Shown in pieces: positions 11,489-22,891 of a DNA stretch of 64,000 nucleotides. The stretch lies in the NCBI GenBank assembly GCA_020310875.1, contig CM035423.1:144500337-144564336 (forward strand), in the 5' to 3' direction. Source of the DNA: Ceratopteris richardii. Its lineage: Eukaryota > Streptophyta > Polypodiopsida > Polypodiales > Pteridaceae. A program made the translations under genes and the position numbers. The notes below the pieces were generated by a model. The model was given only the letters and a program-made list of their open reading frames with translations. It had not been told where the DNA came from and did not search any database. Position 1 is the first letter of the stretch; each line of letters opens with the position of its first letter.

Positions 11489-12082
11489 TCATTCTCTAAT
11501 AGGTTGAATATCTACCATTGATTTGAATCTGCAAAGCTTTATTCCATCAAGTGCCTTCATCATCATATTTGCTACTTGCTTTTTAGTTGGAACAAAAGAA
11601 ATGTCAATCTCCTTTGCCATGAGATTCTCGTTGATGAAGTGGTAATGAACCTCTATGTGTTTGGTTGTTGCATGGAAAATAGGGTTTTCTGCCGGATGCA
11701 TGGAACTTACATTATCTCCAAATATGTGAGGTCTGGAACTCACAAGTCCCAAATTTGTATACAATGCTTTTAACCGTAATGCCTCTTTAGTTATTGTGGT
11801 CAAACCTTTGTACTCTCCTTTGGTTGAGGATAAAGCAATTGTTGGTTTCTTCTTGGAACTCCATGATACTAGCTTTGAGCTTGCAAATGCTAAGTAACTA
11901 GAGGTACTTCTTCTATCATCCTTAGCTCCTTTCCAATCTACATCTAAATAGATTTTGATATCCAAATATGAAGAGTAAGGATAGAATATACCTTCATTGA
12001 TTGTACCTTTGAGAATCTTTAGTACTCTCTTAATTGCATCCATGTGTGGTCTTTTTGGTGAGTGCATGAATTGGCTTAGCAC
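11489..12082 (-). pseudogene. pol: Copia RNase H (copia-A2)
   Basis: A 197-codon open stretch in the usual copia RNase H layout: MHSPKRPHMDAIKRVL, then the DxDW box, KDDRRSTSSYL, SSTKGEY, IFGDN and the HIEVHYHFI end. Compared with the intact relative in copia-C2, the first acidic region reads LDVDWKG instead of SDADWAG. The second reads STKGEY instead of STEAEY, so the catalytic Glu is Lys. It is therefore dead as an enzyme despite the long frame. Confidence 0.85.
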
Positions 12083-13266
12083 TCCTATGCTCTATAAGAT
12101 GTCTACCCTTGTATGGGTAGCATATATCAAGCTACCTACCAAGCTTTGATATTCTTTAATGTCTTCAATTTTCTCACCTTCATAAACACTAAAGTTTATG
12201 ATTCATCTCCAAAGGTGTACCTGTAGGTTTAGTATTCTCCATTTTGAACTTAAGAAGTGGATCTTGAATGTATCTCCTTGGACTCAAATACATTCTTTCA
12301 TCTCTGTATATGACCTACATACCTAGGAAGAATGTGAGCTCATCTAAGTCTTTGATTTTGAACTCCTCTTGCATGTGTCTCTTGATCCTTTGAATGCATA
12401 ATATCATCTACATATACACATAGATAGATAACCTCATTGTGATCCCTTTTGATGAATAAAGAAGGATTTGAGTTGCTAGGTTTGAACCCTTGATCTTGAA
12501 GGTATGTAATGAACCTGTAATTCCAAGCTCTAGGAGCTTGTTTCAATCCATACAATTCTTTCTTATTTCTACAAACATAAGATGCATGATTATGGTTTTC
12601 AAAACCTAGAGGTTTTGACATGTATACATCACTTATCTAACCATTTAGAGATGCATTTTTTACATCAAGTTGGAGGAGTCTCCAATTTGTTGCAGCAACT
12701 ACACTTATCAATATTCTTATTGTAGTCATCTTTGCAACTGGTGAGAATGTTTCCTCATAGTCTATACCATGCGTTTGTGAGAATCCTTTGGCAACTAATC
12801 TTGCCTTGTACCTGCAAAATGATCCATTTGAGTTTTTTTTTACTTTGTATACCCAACTGCAACCAATTACCTTTTGATTGGATGACATTAGAACCAAATC
12901 CCAAGTTTCCATCTCCTTCAATGCATCTATTTCTTCTTTCATAGCCTTTTCCCAATTAGGGTTTCTCTTTGCCTCTTCATAGGTTGGGGGTTCCTCTAAA
13001 ATTGACTCCTTTGCCAAGTAGATTGTGTGCTTTGTAACAAATATGGAATCATATCCACACCTTTCTTGTTGTTTCTTCTCTCTTAGTGATCTAGGAGTTT
13101 GCTTAGAGCATTCTCCACACTTTTTCATCTTTGCTTTGCCTCTTGACTTCCATAGTTTGTAATCCTTTTCCCTTTCATCTTCATCATCATCTGTATCACT
13201 TTTTGGAGCTTGGACTTGTGTATCATGCTTGCTTCCTAATTGATTGAGAATAAGAATCAAGATCAT
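12083..13266 (-). pseudogene. pol: Copia reverse transcriptase (copia-A2)
   Basis: Two readable blocks. 12637-13266 holds the RT entry ([39 protein letters not shown]) and LDVKNASLNG with the first catalytic Asp. 12340-12621 holds [13 protein letters not shown] and the YVDDI box. A stop and frame change separate the blocks, and the frame shifts again just after YVDD. The linker to RNase H (12083-12339) contains further stops. Confidence 0.85.
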
Positions 13267-14289
13267 ATGGTAGAGTTACCTTTTGTTTGTCTTCATCATA
13301 CCAAGACCTCTGTTCTTCAAATACAACATCTCTACTTGTAGTGAATTGCTTGGTTAAAGCATTATACAACCTGTAGCCCATCTGAGTTGAGTCATACCCA
13401 ATAAACATTTCCTTTTAATCCCTTTCATCTAGCTTACCTCTTATTTGTGATGGTACATGAACATAAGCTAAACAACCAAACACCTATCAATGTCCAAGAC
13501 TAGGTTCTCTTCAATGCCATGCTTCATAAGGAGTCATAGCTTGAAGTGTTTTGGCTGGTAGTCTATTGATAAGGTACACAACAGTTGAAATAGCCTCTAC
13601 CTATAGATAATATGGCAACCTCTTCTCGTCAAGCATTGTTTTAGCTGATCCAGCCAATGTCTTTTTTCTCCTCTTTCCAATTCCATTCAGTTGAGGATAG
13701 ACTTGGTAGTCACTTCCCTTTTGACACCTTTATCTTGCGAGAATTCATCGAACTCTTTGGAGAAGTATTCTCGCCCTCCATCATATCTTAGCTTCTTGGG
13801 TGATCTACCTGTATGATTCTCCACATGTGCTAGATAATTTTTGAAGCAATCAAACACTTCATTCTTACTCTTGATAAAGTACAGAATAGTCCATGTACTA
13901 TGGTCATCAATAAATGAGACATAATATATTTATCATGCCAATGAAGGTTCTTGAATTGGTCCCCATACATCTATATGTACTAAGTCCAATAAGTTGTTGT
14001 GGATGTAGCATTTGTGGTTGAGTGGTTGTCTTTGTCCCTTTCCAATCTGACATGCATCACACCTGTTGACCACGTGTTGCTTTGATATGTTTGGTAGTCG
14101 AGGAACACTTTGATCCCTGCCTATATCCTTCAAGTTTCTTTCATTGACATGAGCAAGTCTCTTATGCCACACTTCAAGTTCACTTAGGTTTTGAGACCCA
14201 AAAGTGAATAGAGCTATGTTCCTAGTTTCTCCTACTTCAAAAGTAAAGAGCCTACCATGTTTCTCACCTCTGGCTATCTTCCTAAAGCC
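13267..14289 (-). pseudogene. pol: Copia integrase (copia-A2)
   Basis: In order on the minus strand: H2C2 finger (WHKRLAHV at about 14165, RCDACQIGK with both Cys present), HIDVWGP with the first Asp at about 13950, a broken core around 13480-13930, and the integrase tail IGYDSTQMGYRLYN at 13223-13408. The middle of the core is only traceable by similarity to copia-A1 and copia-C2. Confidence 0.8.
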
Positions 14290-14628
14290 TTAACATGGAT
14301 CTTCCACAAAAGCTCCATGTTGGGCGAACCTAACTTGCAAGCCTTTTTCAAATATTTGGCCTATACTTATTAGGTTTTTAGTTATAGTGGATACATCGAG
14401 AACCTTAGTTAGAATAATTGTGCTACCATTGGAAGCTTTGCCATTACCAATCTTCTCCACATTGTGCTTTGTGTCATCCCATGTTTGAACTTCATGTCTA
14501 TGCTTTGGACTTTCTAAGTCAGATAGAAGAGCAATGTTGCCTGCAAGATGATTTGAACATCTTGAATCTATGTAGAACAAATGATCATCTTCTTTACCTT
14601 CTTTGTGGCTTACATTCATTAGAAGCAA
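14290..14628 (-). pseudogene. pol: Copia protease (copia-A2)
   Basis: An open stretch reading LFYIDSRCSNHLAGNIALLSD, then QTWDDTKH and a TKVLDVSTITKNLIS stretch. In copia this is the aspartic protease and its link to integrase. The active site DSG is DSR here, so it is inactive. Confidence 0.8.
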
Positions 14629-15629
14629 TGAGTCTTCATGCGCTTGATCTTCATAATGATTTTTGTAGTCCCTTCGATTATTGCTTCTATTGTCATTGTT
14701 GAATTTGTGTTGAACTCTGCCTCTATTGTTGCCATATCCACCTCTTCACTTCCTTTTTGGGTGTTGCCATTGAACCAAAATTCTGAGTGGTGTGGTTGGT
14801 TGTATCACAGATGGTAGAAGGTTGAAAATTCTGATCTTTGGCTTTGTCATGCTTTGGTCCTTTCTTCTTCCCTTTCCACTTGCTCTTGCTTGCAAATTTG
14901 GCTTGGGAAGGCTCCTCTTTATCTTTTTCCTTCTTCTTTCCTTTTAGCTTATTATCCTTCTTATCTGCATATAGAGCACTAGTTGAATTACCATGATAGG
15001 GTTACCTTCCTTTATGCTATTCTTGGCCTCTTGATTGAAGATTTGTCCAAGAAATATGTTGAAATCTGGAGTTTGTACATCCATGATGAGATCATAAGCC
15101 ATGGCAAAGGATTGTCATTGCTTATCACTTCAAATCCCATTGAGAATTCGCCTCATGATGGCATCTTCTTTGATCAGCTCTCCAATGGATGTTAACTCAT
15201 CCGCAATCTCCTTGACCTTGGTAACAAACTCTGTGATGGTTTTTTTAGGTGTCTTCTTTATTTGGTTGAACTAGTCCAAAGATGATTCTTTCTTGCTTTA
15301 ATACTAGCAGAAAAGAAAGTCTCTAGGGCATCCCAAGTCTCTTGAGATGTCTTGCATCCTCTAATATGTGGTAATAGAAAGTCAAAGATAGAGTTTAGTA
15401 TGTACAACCTTGCTTGAGTATCCCTTGCATACCAGAGTGTGAGCTTATATGTCTCCTCTTGTTTAGGTCCTCCTTTGGATCTTGGAATAGGCATAGCTTC
15501 ATCACCTGCTATAATTCCATAAAGATTTCTACCTTGCAAATAGGCCTCCATTTTGATTTGCCAAGCTGCATAGTTGTTTCAATCAAGCTTCTCAATCATT
15601 AAGGGAAATCTTTCATCGATCTTGATCTA
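14629..15629 (-). pseudogene. gag: Copia gag (copia-A2)
   Basis: The 15258-15551 stretch contains MEAYLQGRNLYGIIAGDEAMP and LLPHIRGCKTSQETWDALE, the conserved copia gag start. The later part is a Gly/Arg/Asn-rich tail with a damaged zinc knuckle. It starts right after the primer site. Confidence 0.8.
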
Positions 15630-15641
15630 GCTGTGATACCA
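15630..15641 (-). other. Primer-binding site of copia-A2
   Basis: The reverse complement reads TGGTATCACAGC, one base off the initiator tRNA-Met site. Confidence 0.8.
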
Positions 15642-15642
15642 C

Positions 15643-16702
15643 TGAAAGAACTTGGAGAAGCTTGTAGGAGGTAGAAAAGTGAGTTGCAAAGCGACGAAGT
15701 TCGGTCCAGCCAACTGGCACACGACCATCCCTTGAGCTTATGGAGACTCAAATAGACCTTATAGGCATGCAATAAGTGCAATAAAATGCACTATTTACTT
15801 TTGAGCATCAAGGAGAAAGAGTCGATACAATACAGATAGGTTTGCACATTGACTAGCTCAAAAAACATACAATCTTTGGATGAGACAATACACTTCAAAT
15901 GCTCATAGTGACCAGCATGATTACAATTTGAAAAAATCCTTTTGGAGGAGTGATACACATACACTTGAGTGTATAGAATGCACAAGAGTACAAGAAATAA
16001 GCAAAATATGCTTTTGGAATGAATTAGGCACTCAACAGTGATACCTCTTATTTTTCAGGAATGTGTAGAGATAGACCTTGGGATAGAAACACTAAGATTT
16101 CTCCTGATATACTAAACAAATGCTTTGAAAAATTTCACACATAAACTAAATGCTAATATCTTTCCAATGAGTTCTCATGCATCCAATTTAAAGCTTTTTA
16201 GAGCGAGAGCAATAGCCTCTGCAAGCCTATTGTTGTTGAAGAAGATGATGTAGAAAAATGGAGCAAGAGAATGATGGCCACAAGTGTATGTATACTGCTC
16301 CCATGTAATGTAAAAGTGATTTGAAGCATGTATATAGACTTGTGAAGTGCTCCAAGACTTCTACAAGTGTATTTTAATTCAAATGAAGGCATTAAAGGTT
16401 GTTGGAGGGAATCAATTCACTTTCATACAATCTAGGAAAAGTGAAGATCTAGTTTGATCTGCTTTTAGGTGATTGATTGATTGCAAGTCAACCACCAAAA
16501 ATTCTTGGAATTTGGGCTCTCTTTTTATAATTTTAAATGTGTAAAGCTCTAGGCTTTTACAATGGTAAATGATATCTTAAAAAAAATATACAATAATAGG
16601 TAAGACAACGCTTCAATGGATATTTTGGCATAACTCAAACCATAGCCTTTTTGATGTAGATCAAATCCACCTCAAGCATAGTGTAAGCTTGATGTTCCAA
16701 CA
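15643..16702 (-). repeat. 5' LTR of copia-A2
   Basis: 1060 bp, with TG and CA at the ends. Aligns with 3105-4184 and with 4198-5092 plus 11268-11456. Confidence 0.85.
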
Positions 16703-16754
16703 ATTCAAAACATAGAACCCACAGAATTTGCAAAGATTAGGCGTATATAGCCAT

Positions 16755-17790
16755 CATGGAAGCAGATGTCCATAGGATGTGCAAGGAATGCCCAATCTAT
16801 GACATTAGACTACTAGTGTAGCATGCCACTCTATATGAAGTATCTTTAGTACTAGATTGGAGCAAAGCTTTGGTAATTATTTTGAGTATGAAAACATCCC
16901 CTCAAGAGATGACCTTGGCTAGATGCAAGGGGTTAGAGCAAGAGGCCCTAGACTAGAGAGTCATTGGAAATAATTTATACAAGCATGGAAGATTGATACC
17001 TAGAGCTTTGTGTCCATGAAGGCGAATAACTCAAGATCTTGAAAACTGGTCACCAAGATGTGGTAGGAGGACACTTCGGACCGAATTCCATGATCAAAGC
17101 TATACTATTTGCAAGACTTTGGTGGCCAACCCTCCACATGCATGCTCATACCTATGTGAAGTGGTGTGAACCCCATCAACGAACTCAGTATCCGATACAC
17201 AAGGATGATATTCCACTGAGACCCATGATGGGAGGACGAGCATTCTCCAAGTGGGGCATCGACCTTATTGGTTCTATTAGTCCCCCAGCCAAGAATTCAC
17301 ATGTTAAGTATATTTTTATTGTCATTGTCTATCTAACCAAATGGGTAAACGTAAAAGCCATTAAGAAGAATGATGCACAAACTACAACCAAGCTCATGTT
17401 CGAGAATGTATTTACAAGATACAATTTGATGATAGAATTAATCAATGATTGTGGTACCCATTTTCTGAATGAGGTCACTGAAAACTTGCTACAAGAGTTC
17501 TTGATAATTCACAAGAAGTCGGCCCCATATCACCCACAAGAAAATGGACAAGCAAAAAGCATAAATAAGATCCTCTCAATGGTTCTAATAAAGTTGGTGA
17601 GCAGTAAATGTTTTGATTGGGACAAACAATTACATCATGTTGTTTGCGATTATAGAGTGGCCTATAAAATGGTACTCAACACCACACCATTTTAAATGTT
17701 TTTTGGTCAGAATTCAGTGTTTTCGTTAGAATTTTTGATACCCACTTTGAAGGTGGCACAAAAGCATCAATGGATTGGTCATGAGGTCTC
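16755..17790 (+). pseudogene. pol: Gypsy integrase with extra H2C2 remnant (gypsy-G)
   Basis: The 218-codon stretch 17039-17695 carries VGGHFGPNSMIK, WWPTLHMHAHTYVK and CEPH (the CxxC has lost its second Cys). The core GIDLIG with the first Asp, NDCGTHF with the second Asp, and PYHPQENGQAKS follow. The catalytic Glu normally in NGQAE is Lys. Upstream (16755-16830) is a second finger remnant, MEADVHRMCKECPI, that matches the extra finger of gypsy-B. Stops flank the stretch. Confidence 0.8.
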
Positions 17791-18360
17791 ATCTATAATT
17801 TTTTATTTAGAACGACTAGAAAAACTCGGTTAAGATCAGCCATTGGGATGTATGCAACCAAGAAGAGACAAAAAGCCTACTTTGATGCACATGTAAAAGA
17901 TAAGGGCTTGAAGGTAGGAGGCTAAGTCTTGGTGTATACATTGAAGAAACATGCCGGGAAGTTAGAAAAGTGAGGCTTTTGACCCATGATAATTTACAAA
18001 ATATAAATAAGTGGAGTTGTCCAATTAACCACTCTTGAAGGTGATAGACTACCAAGTTATATTAGTGGATGCAAAGTCAATCTATACAAAGAACCCCTAA
18101 CTGAGGAAATGCTCAAGGGACTCAACACAGCTAAGAAGCACAAAGAAGAAGAGAGAGAAATTTGAGAAGAAGCTTAAGAAGAAGCCTTCGAATGCATTGG
18201 ACATATGAAGTTAAGAAGACAAGGTAGAGATCAACCTAGGCAAGATGCTTATGAGGCACCAAGATATCACATGGCCATGTGCCAAACGATGAGTGAAACC
18301 TATCACAAGATCATAGATAGATGTCCTTTTCTAACCTTAGAAGTAGGATAGGGTACAAAT
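17791..18360 (+). pseudogene. Integrase C-terminal tail (gypsy-G)
   Basis: Broken reading that still matches gypsy-B 27746-28100: LVYT.KKHAGKLEK, LPSYISGC and EPLTEEMLKGLNTAKK, then a charged Lys/Glu-rich stretch and YHMAMCQTMSETYH. It links integrase to the retropepsin-like domain. Many stops. Confidence 0.6.
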
Positions 18361-19036
18361 GAAAAGACTATAAAAAGCCTTGATTGACTCAGGTGCAACC
18401 ACTAATGCAGTTAAATTTTCTTACTATCAAAATCTACAATTGAACATCCATCCTATTGAACCTTACCTCATAGGAGTGGGAGGAGTGGAAACCCCTTGCC
18501 TTTGAGAGGTGGAGCTTCCCATCTGCATTCAAGATGTCCATATGACGAGTAAAGTTCTATTGTGTTAAGATGAGGACCTTAGAGAACCTCTTATCTTGGG
18601 TCAAGACTTGATATATGACCATTCAGTCATCCTAAATCTAAGAAGTGAACTTCTTCAAGTTTGGGTGAACCAAAAAAGGGTCATAGTTGAGCTAACAAGT
18701 CGTGCACTCAAGGAAATAGGAAAAGCACCAACTCTTGCTCCTTCGAGGAGTACACATGAAGATAACTATACTCTTCTTGTCCAAAGTTCTATGGTGCCGA
18801 ACAAGGCAACTCATGAAGAAATAGTAGAAGCCAACATGGAGCTTCCTTCTTTTCCAAAGGTGCATAAGACTTGCTCACATGCTCAAGTATTTAGACATCA
18901 ATGCATAGGCTTGAATCAATACTCACAGGCACCCACTTCACACATTTCACATCAAACATCTGTTGTCACCACATCAACACCTCAAATCATACCTAGGATT
19001 ATTTGGAAATGGGTACCTAAAAAGTCCCAAATCTAG
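18361..19036 (+). pseudogene. Second retropepsin-like domain and WVPKK tail (gypsy-G)
   Basis: LIDSGATTNAV lies at about 18380, with the aspartic protease DSG intact. It is followed by LNIHPIEPYLIGVGGVETPCL and, at 18596, LGQDLIYDH. The open stretch 18596-19036 (146 codons) continues through a Ser/Thr/Pro-rich tail to IIWKWVPKK just before its stop. Two frame changes separate DSG from the long stretch. The order integrase, then protease-like, is the same as in gypsy-B. Confidence 0.7.
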
Positions 19037-19129
19037 GTAGCACCATCTTGGAAACCCTTAAAGGTCACCAATAGCAAAACATGTAATCCCATAAGGGAAA
19101 TTTGGAAAGTCAATTTTTGTAACAAACCT

Positions 19130-19256
19130 TGTAGCTCATGTGTGACTATCACCTCCTTTACTTGTCAATCCACAGAGAGGTGAGGATTGGTATGAAGACC
19201 ATGAGCAAGTGAAGGCACAAGTGCGTGAGTGAAAGCACACAAGCATGCACACACAT

Positions 19257-19287
<31 letters not shown>

Positions 19288-19763
19288 GTAAGAGTAAAGA
19301 GAGGAATAATGGAAAGCTTCTATTGCCAAGAACTCTATTACAAAGCTCAAATCTCTAACAAGCCAATTCTCTAACCAGCTAACCCTGAAAATGATCTCTC
19401 TAACTCTTTTTATAGTTTTTTTAGTAGTTTTGGGCGTGTCCAGACCTAGTGTCCAACCTAGTTAAAAATTAGGTTCTAGGGCTGATTTGAGGGCTCAAAG
19501 GGAGCCTAAAAATTATGAAAATTGGTAGGATGATACTTGGAATAGTCCTCAAGCTCAATGAATCCTTGTCTTGAACAAAATGGAGTTGCAAAAATGTGAA
19601 ATGATATTTACAATGGTTTTTAGTGATGAAAATCACTATTTTATAGTAATTGCTTGTGAAAATTTGACATGTACTTATTGGAGTACCCTACTTGCTCCTT
19701 CTTCTTGAGTGTCCACTTCTTTGACATGTTCTTGCATCTCGTCCTTGACCTGGAGTACTAACA
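19130..19763 (-). repeat. 3' LTR of gypsy-B
   Basis: 634 bp. On the minus strand it starts TGTTAGTACTCC and ends GAGCTACA. It resembles the LTRs of element A (20646-21252) through much of its length, including the TATA region, the tgtgtg stretch and the last 40 bp. TATAAAAAG on the minus strand at 19406-19414 is the likely promoter. Confidence 0.85.
19406..19414 (-). promoter_or_regulatory. TATA box in gypsy-B LTR
   Basis: Minus strand TATAAAAAG, at the same place as TATAAAAAG in the LTRs of element A. Confidence 0.5.
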
Positions 19764-19777
19764 CTCCCCCCCTCTTG
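19764..19777 (-). other. Polypurine tract of gypsy-B
   Basis: The minus strand reads CAAGAGGGGGGGAG directly before the LTR. Element A has nearly the same tract at 25396-25408. Confidence 0.85.
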
Positions 19778-20645
19778 AGTCAGTTATCCCTGGCAGACCC
19801 TTGTTGTAATGGTTGTTCCATGTAGTACTTTGAGAGGTAGTGTCCATCCTGTATGAACCAGAGACATCGATCTCCCAAATGTGGTAGGGTTGGTTGTCCG
19901 ATTCTTCATTTTCCACTCTGAGCTGTTGTAGGTCTTAGTTCCTTTGTATGTGCTTCTTCCTTAGATTCAAGCAAGAATGTGTCGTTGTGATCTTCCAAAA
20001 CTAGAAGTTGTTCAAAAGAGGTTGTCAAGGTTGAGTTGGAGCAACTATTGGCTTCAATTTACTTCCTAGGTATTGATGTTGTCCCTGTGATGTCCTCTAG
20101 ATCTTCCAAAGATGATGTTCATAGTAGTCATGCCCAGTACTCATAACCCATAGTGAATGATAGGTAAGTGTGTTAGTGCATGGGTTGAAGAAAGTATGGG
20201 CCTTGTGCACAACCTTGTAATGTGACCCTATGCATGCTTACTAAATGCATTGGAAGAAGTATGGTGCAAAAATTGGAGGTCTTGAGCTAAGTGCTCAAGG
20301 GTATGCTGAGGAAGAGATTTTCTAATCTATCATGGTTATGATGTTGCCAAAGTGAGGATTCTTACCATGGTGAATGGTTGATCAATGTTAATCTCTTTGT
20401 GTTGTACACCTATCATTATGATGGACCATCGGCTAGTCTTTCGTTGGCGATGAATGTCTTTGTTGATGGTCCACAAATGAAATTCTTTGAGTGCCTGGTC
20501 CTGACCCCTCTCTTCAAAGCAACATTTTCCAAATAAAGGATTTGTAGGGTACCAGAACTACCCCTTGCAGACATCTCTTTGGATGCTCTCGTACATACAC
20601 AAGTTAAGCATCGCTAAAGTGTGGACCTTCAAGATCCTCCCTCCT
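19778..20645 (-). other. 3' non-coding region of gypsy-B, distal part
   Basis: No coding frame. It aligns closely with element A 24780-25200 (shared blocks around 'accatggtaag', 'catgatagattag' and 'tgggttatgagtact'), showing that A and B share their 3' untranslated region. Interrupted at 20645 by element A and resumed at 26016. Confidence 0.75.
20641..20645. repeat. Target-site duplication of element A, left copy
   Basis: CTCCT, identical to 26016-26020. Confidence 0.85.
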
Positions 20646-21252
20646 TGTTGCAACTCACGATCAAGGACATGCATAAGAAGTGCTTCAGAGAAGTGGACAC
20701 ACAGGAAGAAGGAGCACATAGGGAGCTCCAAGAAGTGTATATCAAATTTTTAGAAGAAATCCCTATAAAATAGTGATTTTCATCACTAGAAACCATTGTA
20801 AATATCATTTCACCTTTTTGTAGCTCCATTTTGTGCAATCCGAGGAGTCCTCGAGCTTGAGGAGCATTAGAAGTATCATCCTACCAATTTTCATAATTTT
20901 TAGACTCCGTTTGAGCCCTCAAATAAGCCTTGGAACCTAATCTTTAACTAGGCCGGACACTAAGTTTCGACAAGGCCAAAACTAGTCCAAAAACTATAAA
21001 AAGAGCTAGACAGCTCATTTTTTAGGTTAGCTTCTTGTAGATTTCAATTTTGTAATAGATTTCTTCGTAATCAAAGTCCTTCCATTGTTCCTCTCTTTGA
21101 TCTTACCTTGTGCGCATGTGTGTGTATGTGTGTGCATGTTTGTGTGCTTTCACTCACACACTTGTGCCTTCACTTGCTCGTGGTCTTCATACCGGTCCTC
21201 ATGTCTCCGCGGATTGACAAGTAAAGGAGGTGGTGCTTATGCTTGAGCTACA
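20646..21252 (+). repeat. 5' LTR of element A
   Basis: 607 bp, starts TGTTGCAACTCACG and ends GAGCTACA. TATAAAAAG at 20995-21003. Contains a short TG-rich stretch at about 21115-21150. Confidence 0.9.
20995..21003 (+). promoter_or_regulatory. TATA box in element A 5' LTR
   Basis: TATAAAAAG. The 3' LTR has TATAAAAAA at 25758-25766. Confidence 0.55.
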
Positions 21253-21260
21253 CCAAATTT

Positions 21261-21278
21261 TGGCACCGTTGTCGGGGA
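21261..21278 (+). other. Primer-binding site of element A
   Basis: TGGCACCGTTGTCGGGGA, eight bases after the LTR. It resembles the TGGCGCCGTTGCCGGGGA type used by many plant gypsy elements (tRNA-Asp class, from general knowledge), with two C/G to T/A changes. Confidence 0.8.
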
Positions 21279-21584
21279 GAGAGCTTCGAGGACGAGCGTT
21301 GTGATGGTAAGATCGTAGATTTGCGATGTTGGAAGGTAAAAAAACTGTCATTTTTTTTCATTTTCTGATTTTTCCTCTTCATCTTCATCTTCTTCCATCT
21401 TCTTCTTCATAGAAATTTCTTGTTTTTTAGTGCATTTTTACCATTTTCATACCATTTGTCATGCATTATTGTGTGGGAAGGAGTTAGGAAGTGCAAGAGA
21501 GAGCAAGCACTTGTGTTTTTTCATGATTTTCTGCATATACAGAGCTCGCCATTGCTCAGTGCTCAGAAATTCAAAGTTCCTGCC

Positions 21585-22425
21585 AAAAAACACGATTCTG
21601 TGATGAAAATCGCGATTCTGTGAAAAATTCAAATTTTTTTGAAAATCACGATTCTCTGTTTCTCACCTAAAAGCCTGTTGAAAAGAACATGATTCTGGGG
21701 TCATTCTCAGAATCGCGATTCTGTGGTTGTGCTCAAAAGTCGCGATTCTCTATTCTCTGAGACAAAATCGCGATTTTCAAAAACACGATTTTCATCCAAG
21801 GTACAAAATCGCGATTCCCTAGAACACGATTCTCAAAAAACACGATTCTGTGGTATTTCTCAGAATCGCGATTCTCTGGTTGTGCTCAGAATCGTGATCC
21901 TCTAAGTTTTTCAAAAACACGATTCTCTGGATATGCTCAAAATCGCGATTCTCACAAAATCATGATTTTCAGCCAAAAACATGATTGTGATCAAACACGA
22001 TTTTCTATTGGCAATCGCGATTCTCTAAAAACACGATTCTCTGTTGGCGATCGCGATTTTCTCTAATTTCACAGCATCACGATTCTCTGATTTCATAGCA
22101 TCGCGGTTCTCTTGGACGTGATTCTCTAAAAACACGATTCTCTAAAAACACGATTCTCTGTTGGCGATCGCGATTCTCTAATTTCACAGCATCGCGATTC
22201 TCTAATTTCTTAGCATCGCGATTCTCTGATTTCATAGCATCGCGATTCTTTGATTTCATAGCATCACGATTCTCTTAGTTTCACAGGATCGCGATTCTCT
22301 TGGTTTCACAGGATCGCGATTCTCTTGAGATTCATAGCATCGTGATTCTCTTGAGATTCACAGCATCGTGATTCTCTTGGTTTCACAAAATCGTGATTCT
22401 CTTACAAAATCGTGATTTTTTCCAA
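21585..22425 (+). repeat. Degenerate CGATTCTCT minisatellite with AATCGCGATT palindromes
   Basis: About 840 bp made of some 35-40 variants of a (tcgcg/cacga)ttctct core. In the second half the core recurs every 24-26 bp with spacers such as 'gatttcatagcat'. The 10-bp palindrome AATCGCGATT occurs about seven times at 21615-22020, and GCGATCGCGAT occurs near 22050 and 22165. It sits in the leader between primer site and first frame. The short open stretches across it are repeat artefacts. Confidence 0.9.
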
Positions 22426-22513
22426 AAGGTCATGTTTGCCTGTTTTGACCCTCAAGAGCCTGATTTGTCATAACTTTTTCATCCAAAGTCCATTTTTTTA
22501 ACTCTATAGCTCG

Positions 22514-22891
22514 TTGGAAAGCTCGTTCGAATCCTACATGGCCTCAACTATTTTTTATAAGAATAATGCATTGATTTTCAGATATGATAATTTGAAGTTG
22601 ACCCTTTCATGTGGGACTAGGGAACCAAGGGGACTCCAAAGGATTTTTAACAATACCAAGGGGGAGAAAAATTGTATCATGGGAAAGAAAAAAGCAAAAG
22701 AGAGAAGAAAGGGGTCTAAGATGGGAAAAGAGAAGGGAGATAAACATGAAGTGCATGAAATAATCTCACATGAGGGTGAAACATCTAGAGAAAAATTGCA
22801 AGGAGTCGAGGAACGGGGGAAATGTCTAAGGGGGTGGGCTCCTTATTTGCAACAAGAGAATATGATAATACTTTTGTGGATATCACAATAG
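22514..22891 (+). pseudogene. N-terminal basic leader of element A protein
   Basis: A 125-codon stretch. From Met codon 22678 it is strongly basic (MGKKKAKERRKGSKMGKEKG) and then acidic. It overlaps the 341-codon frame, and the two may once have been one reading frame joined through a frameshift near 22822. No known domain recognised. A gag-like RNA-binding basic segment is possible but unproven. Confidence 0.4.

Larger units (their letters stand above)
4198..16702 (-). mobile_element. Ty1-copia retrotransposon copia-A2, decayed, interrupted
   Basis: Complete in layout on the minus strand: 5' LTR 15643-16702, primer site, gag, protease, integrase, RT, RNase H, polypurine tract near 11457-11470, and 3' LTR 4198-5092 plus 11268-11456. 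The 3' LTR is split by LARD-E. No matching 5-bp target duplication was found at 4193-4197 (ttggt) against 16703-16707 (attca). All coding parts contain stops, frameshifts or active-site changes. Confidence 0.85.
16703..19129 (+). mobile_element. Gypsy-G: Ty3-gypsy 3' fragment of the gypsy-B family
   Basis: Starts inside the integrase finger region and runs through integrase, the integrase tail, the second retropepsin-like domain and a WVPKK-type tail. It matches gypsy-B along its length but lies on the opposite strand. It ends exactly where the 3' LTR of gypsy-B begins (19130), as if gypsy-B had inserted into it. RT and LTRs are missing. Confidence 0.75.

Noticed and set aside
21723-22259. 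Open frames and a CRISPR-like look of the CGATTCTCT array
   Set aside because: Repeats are degenerate, spacers are not unique or uniform, and it lies in a plant retrotransposon. The frames consist of repeat-derived residues (ENRDAMKSENRDA type).
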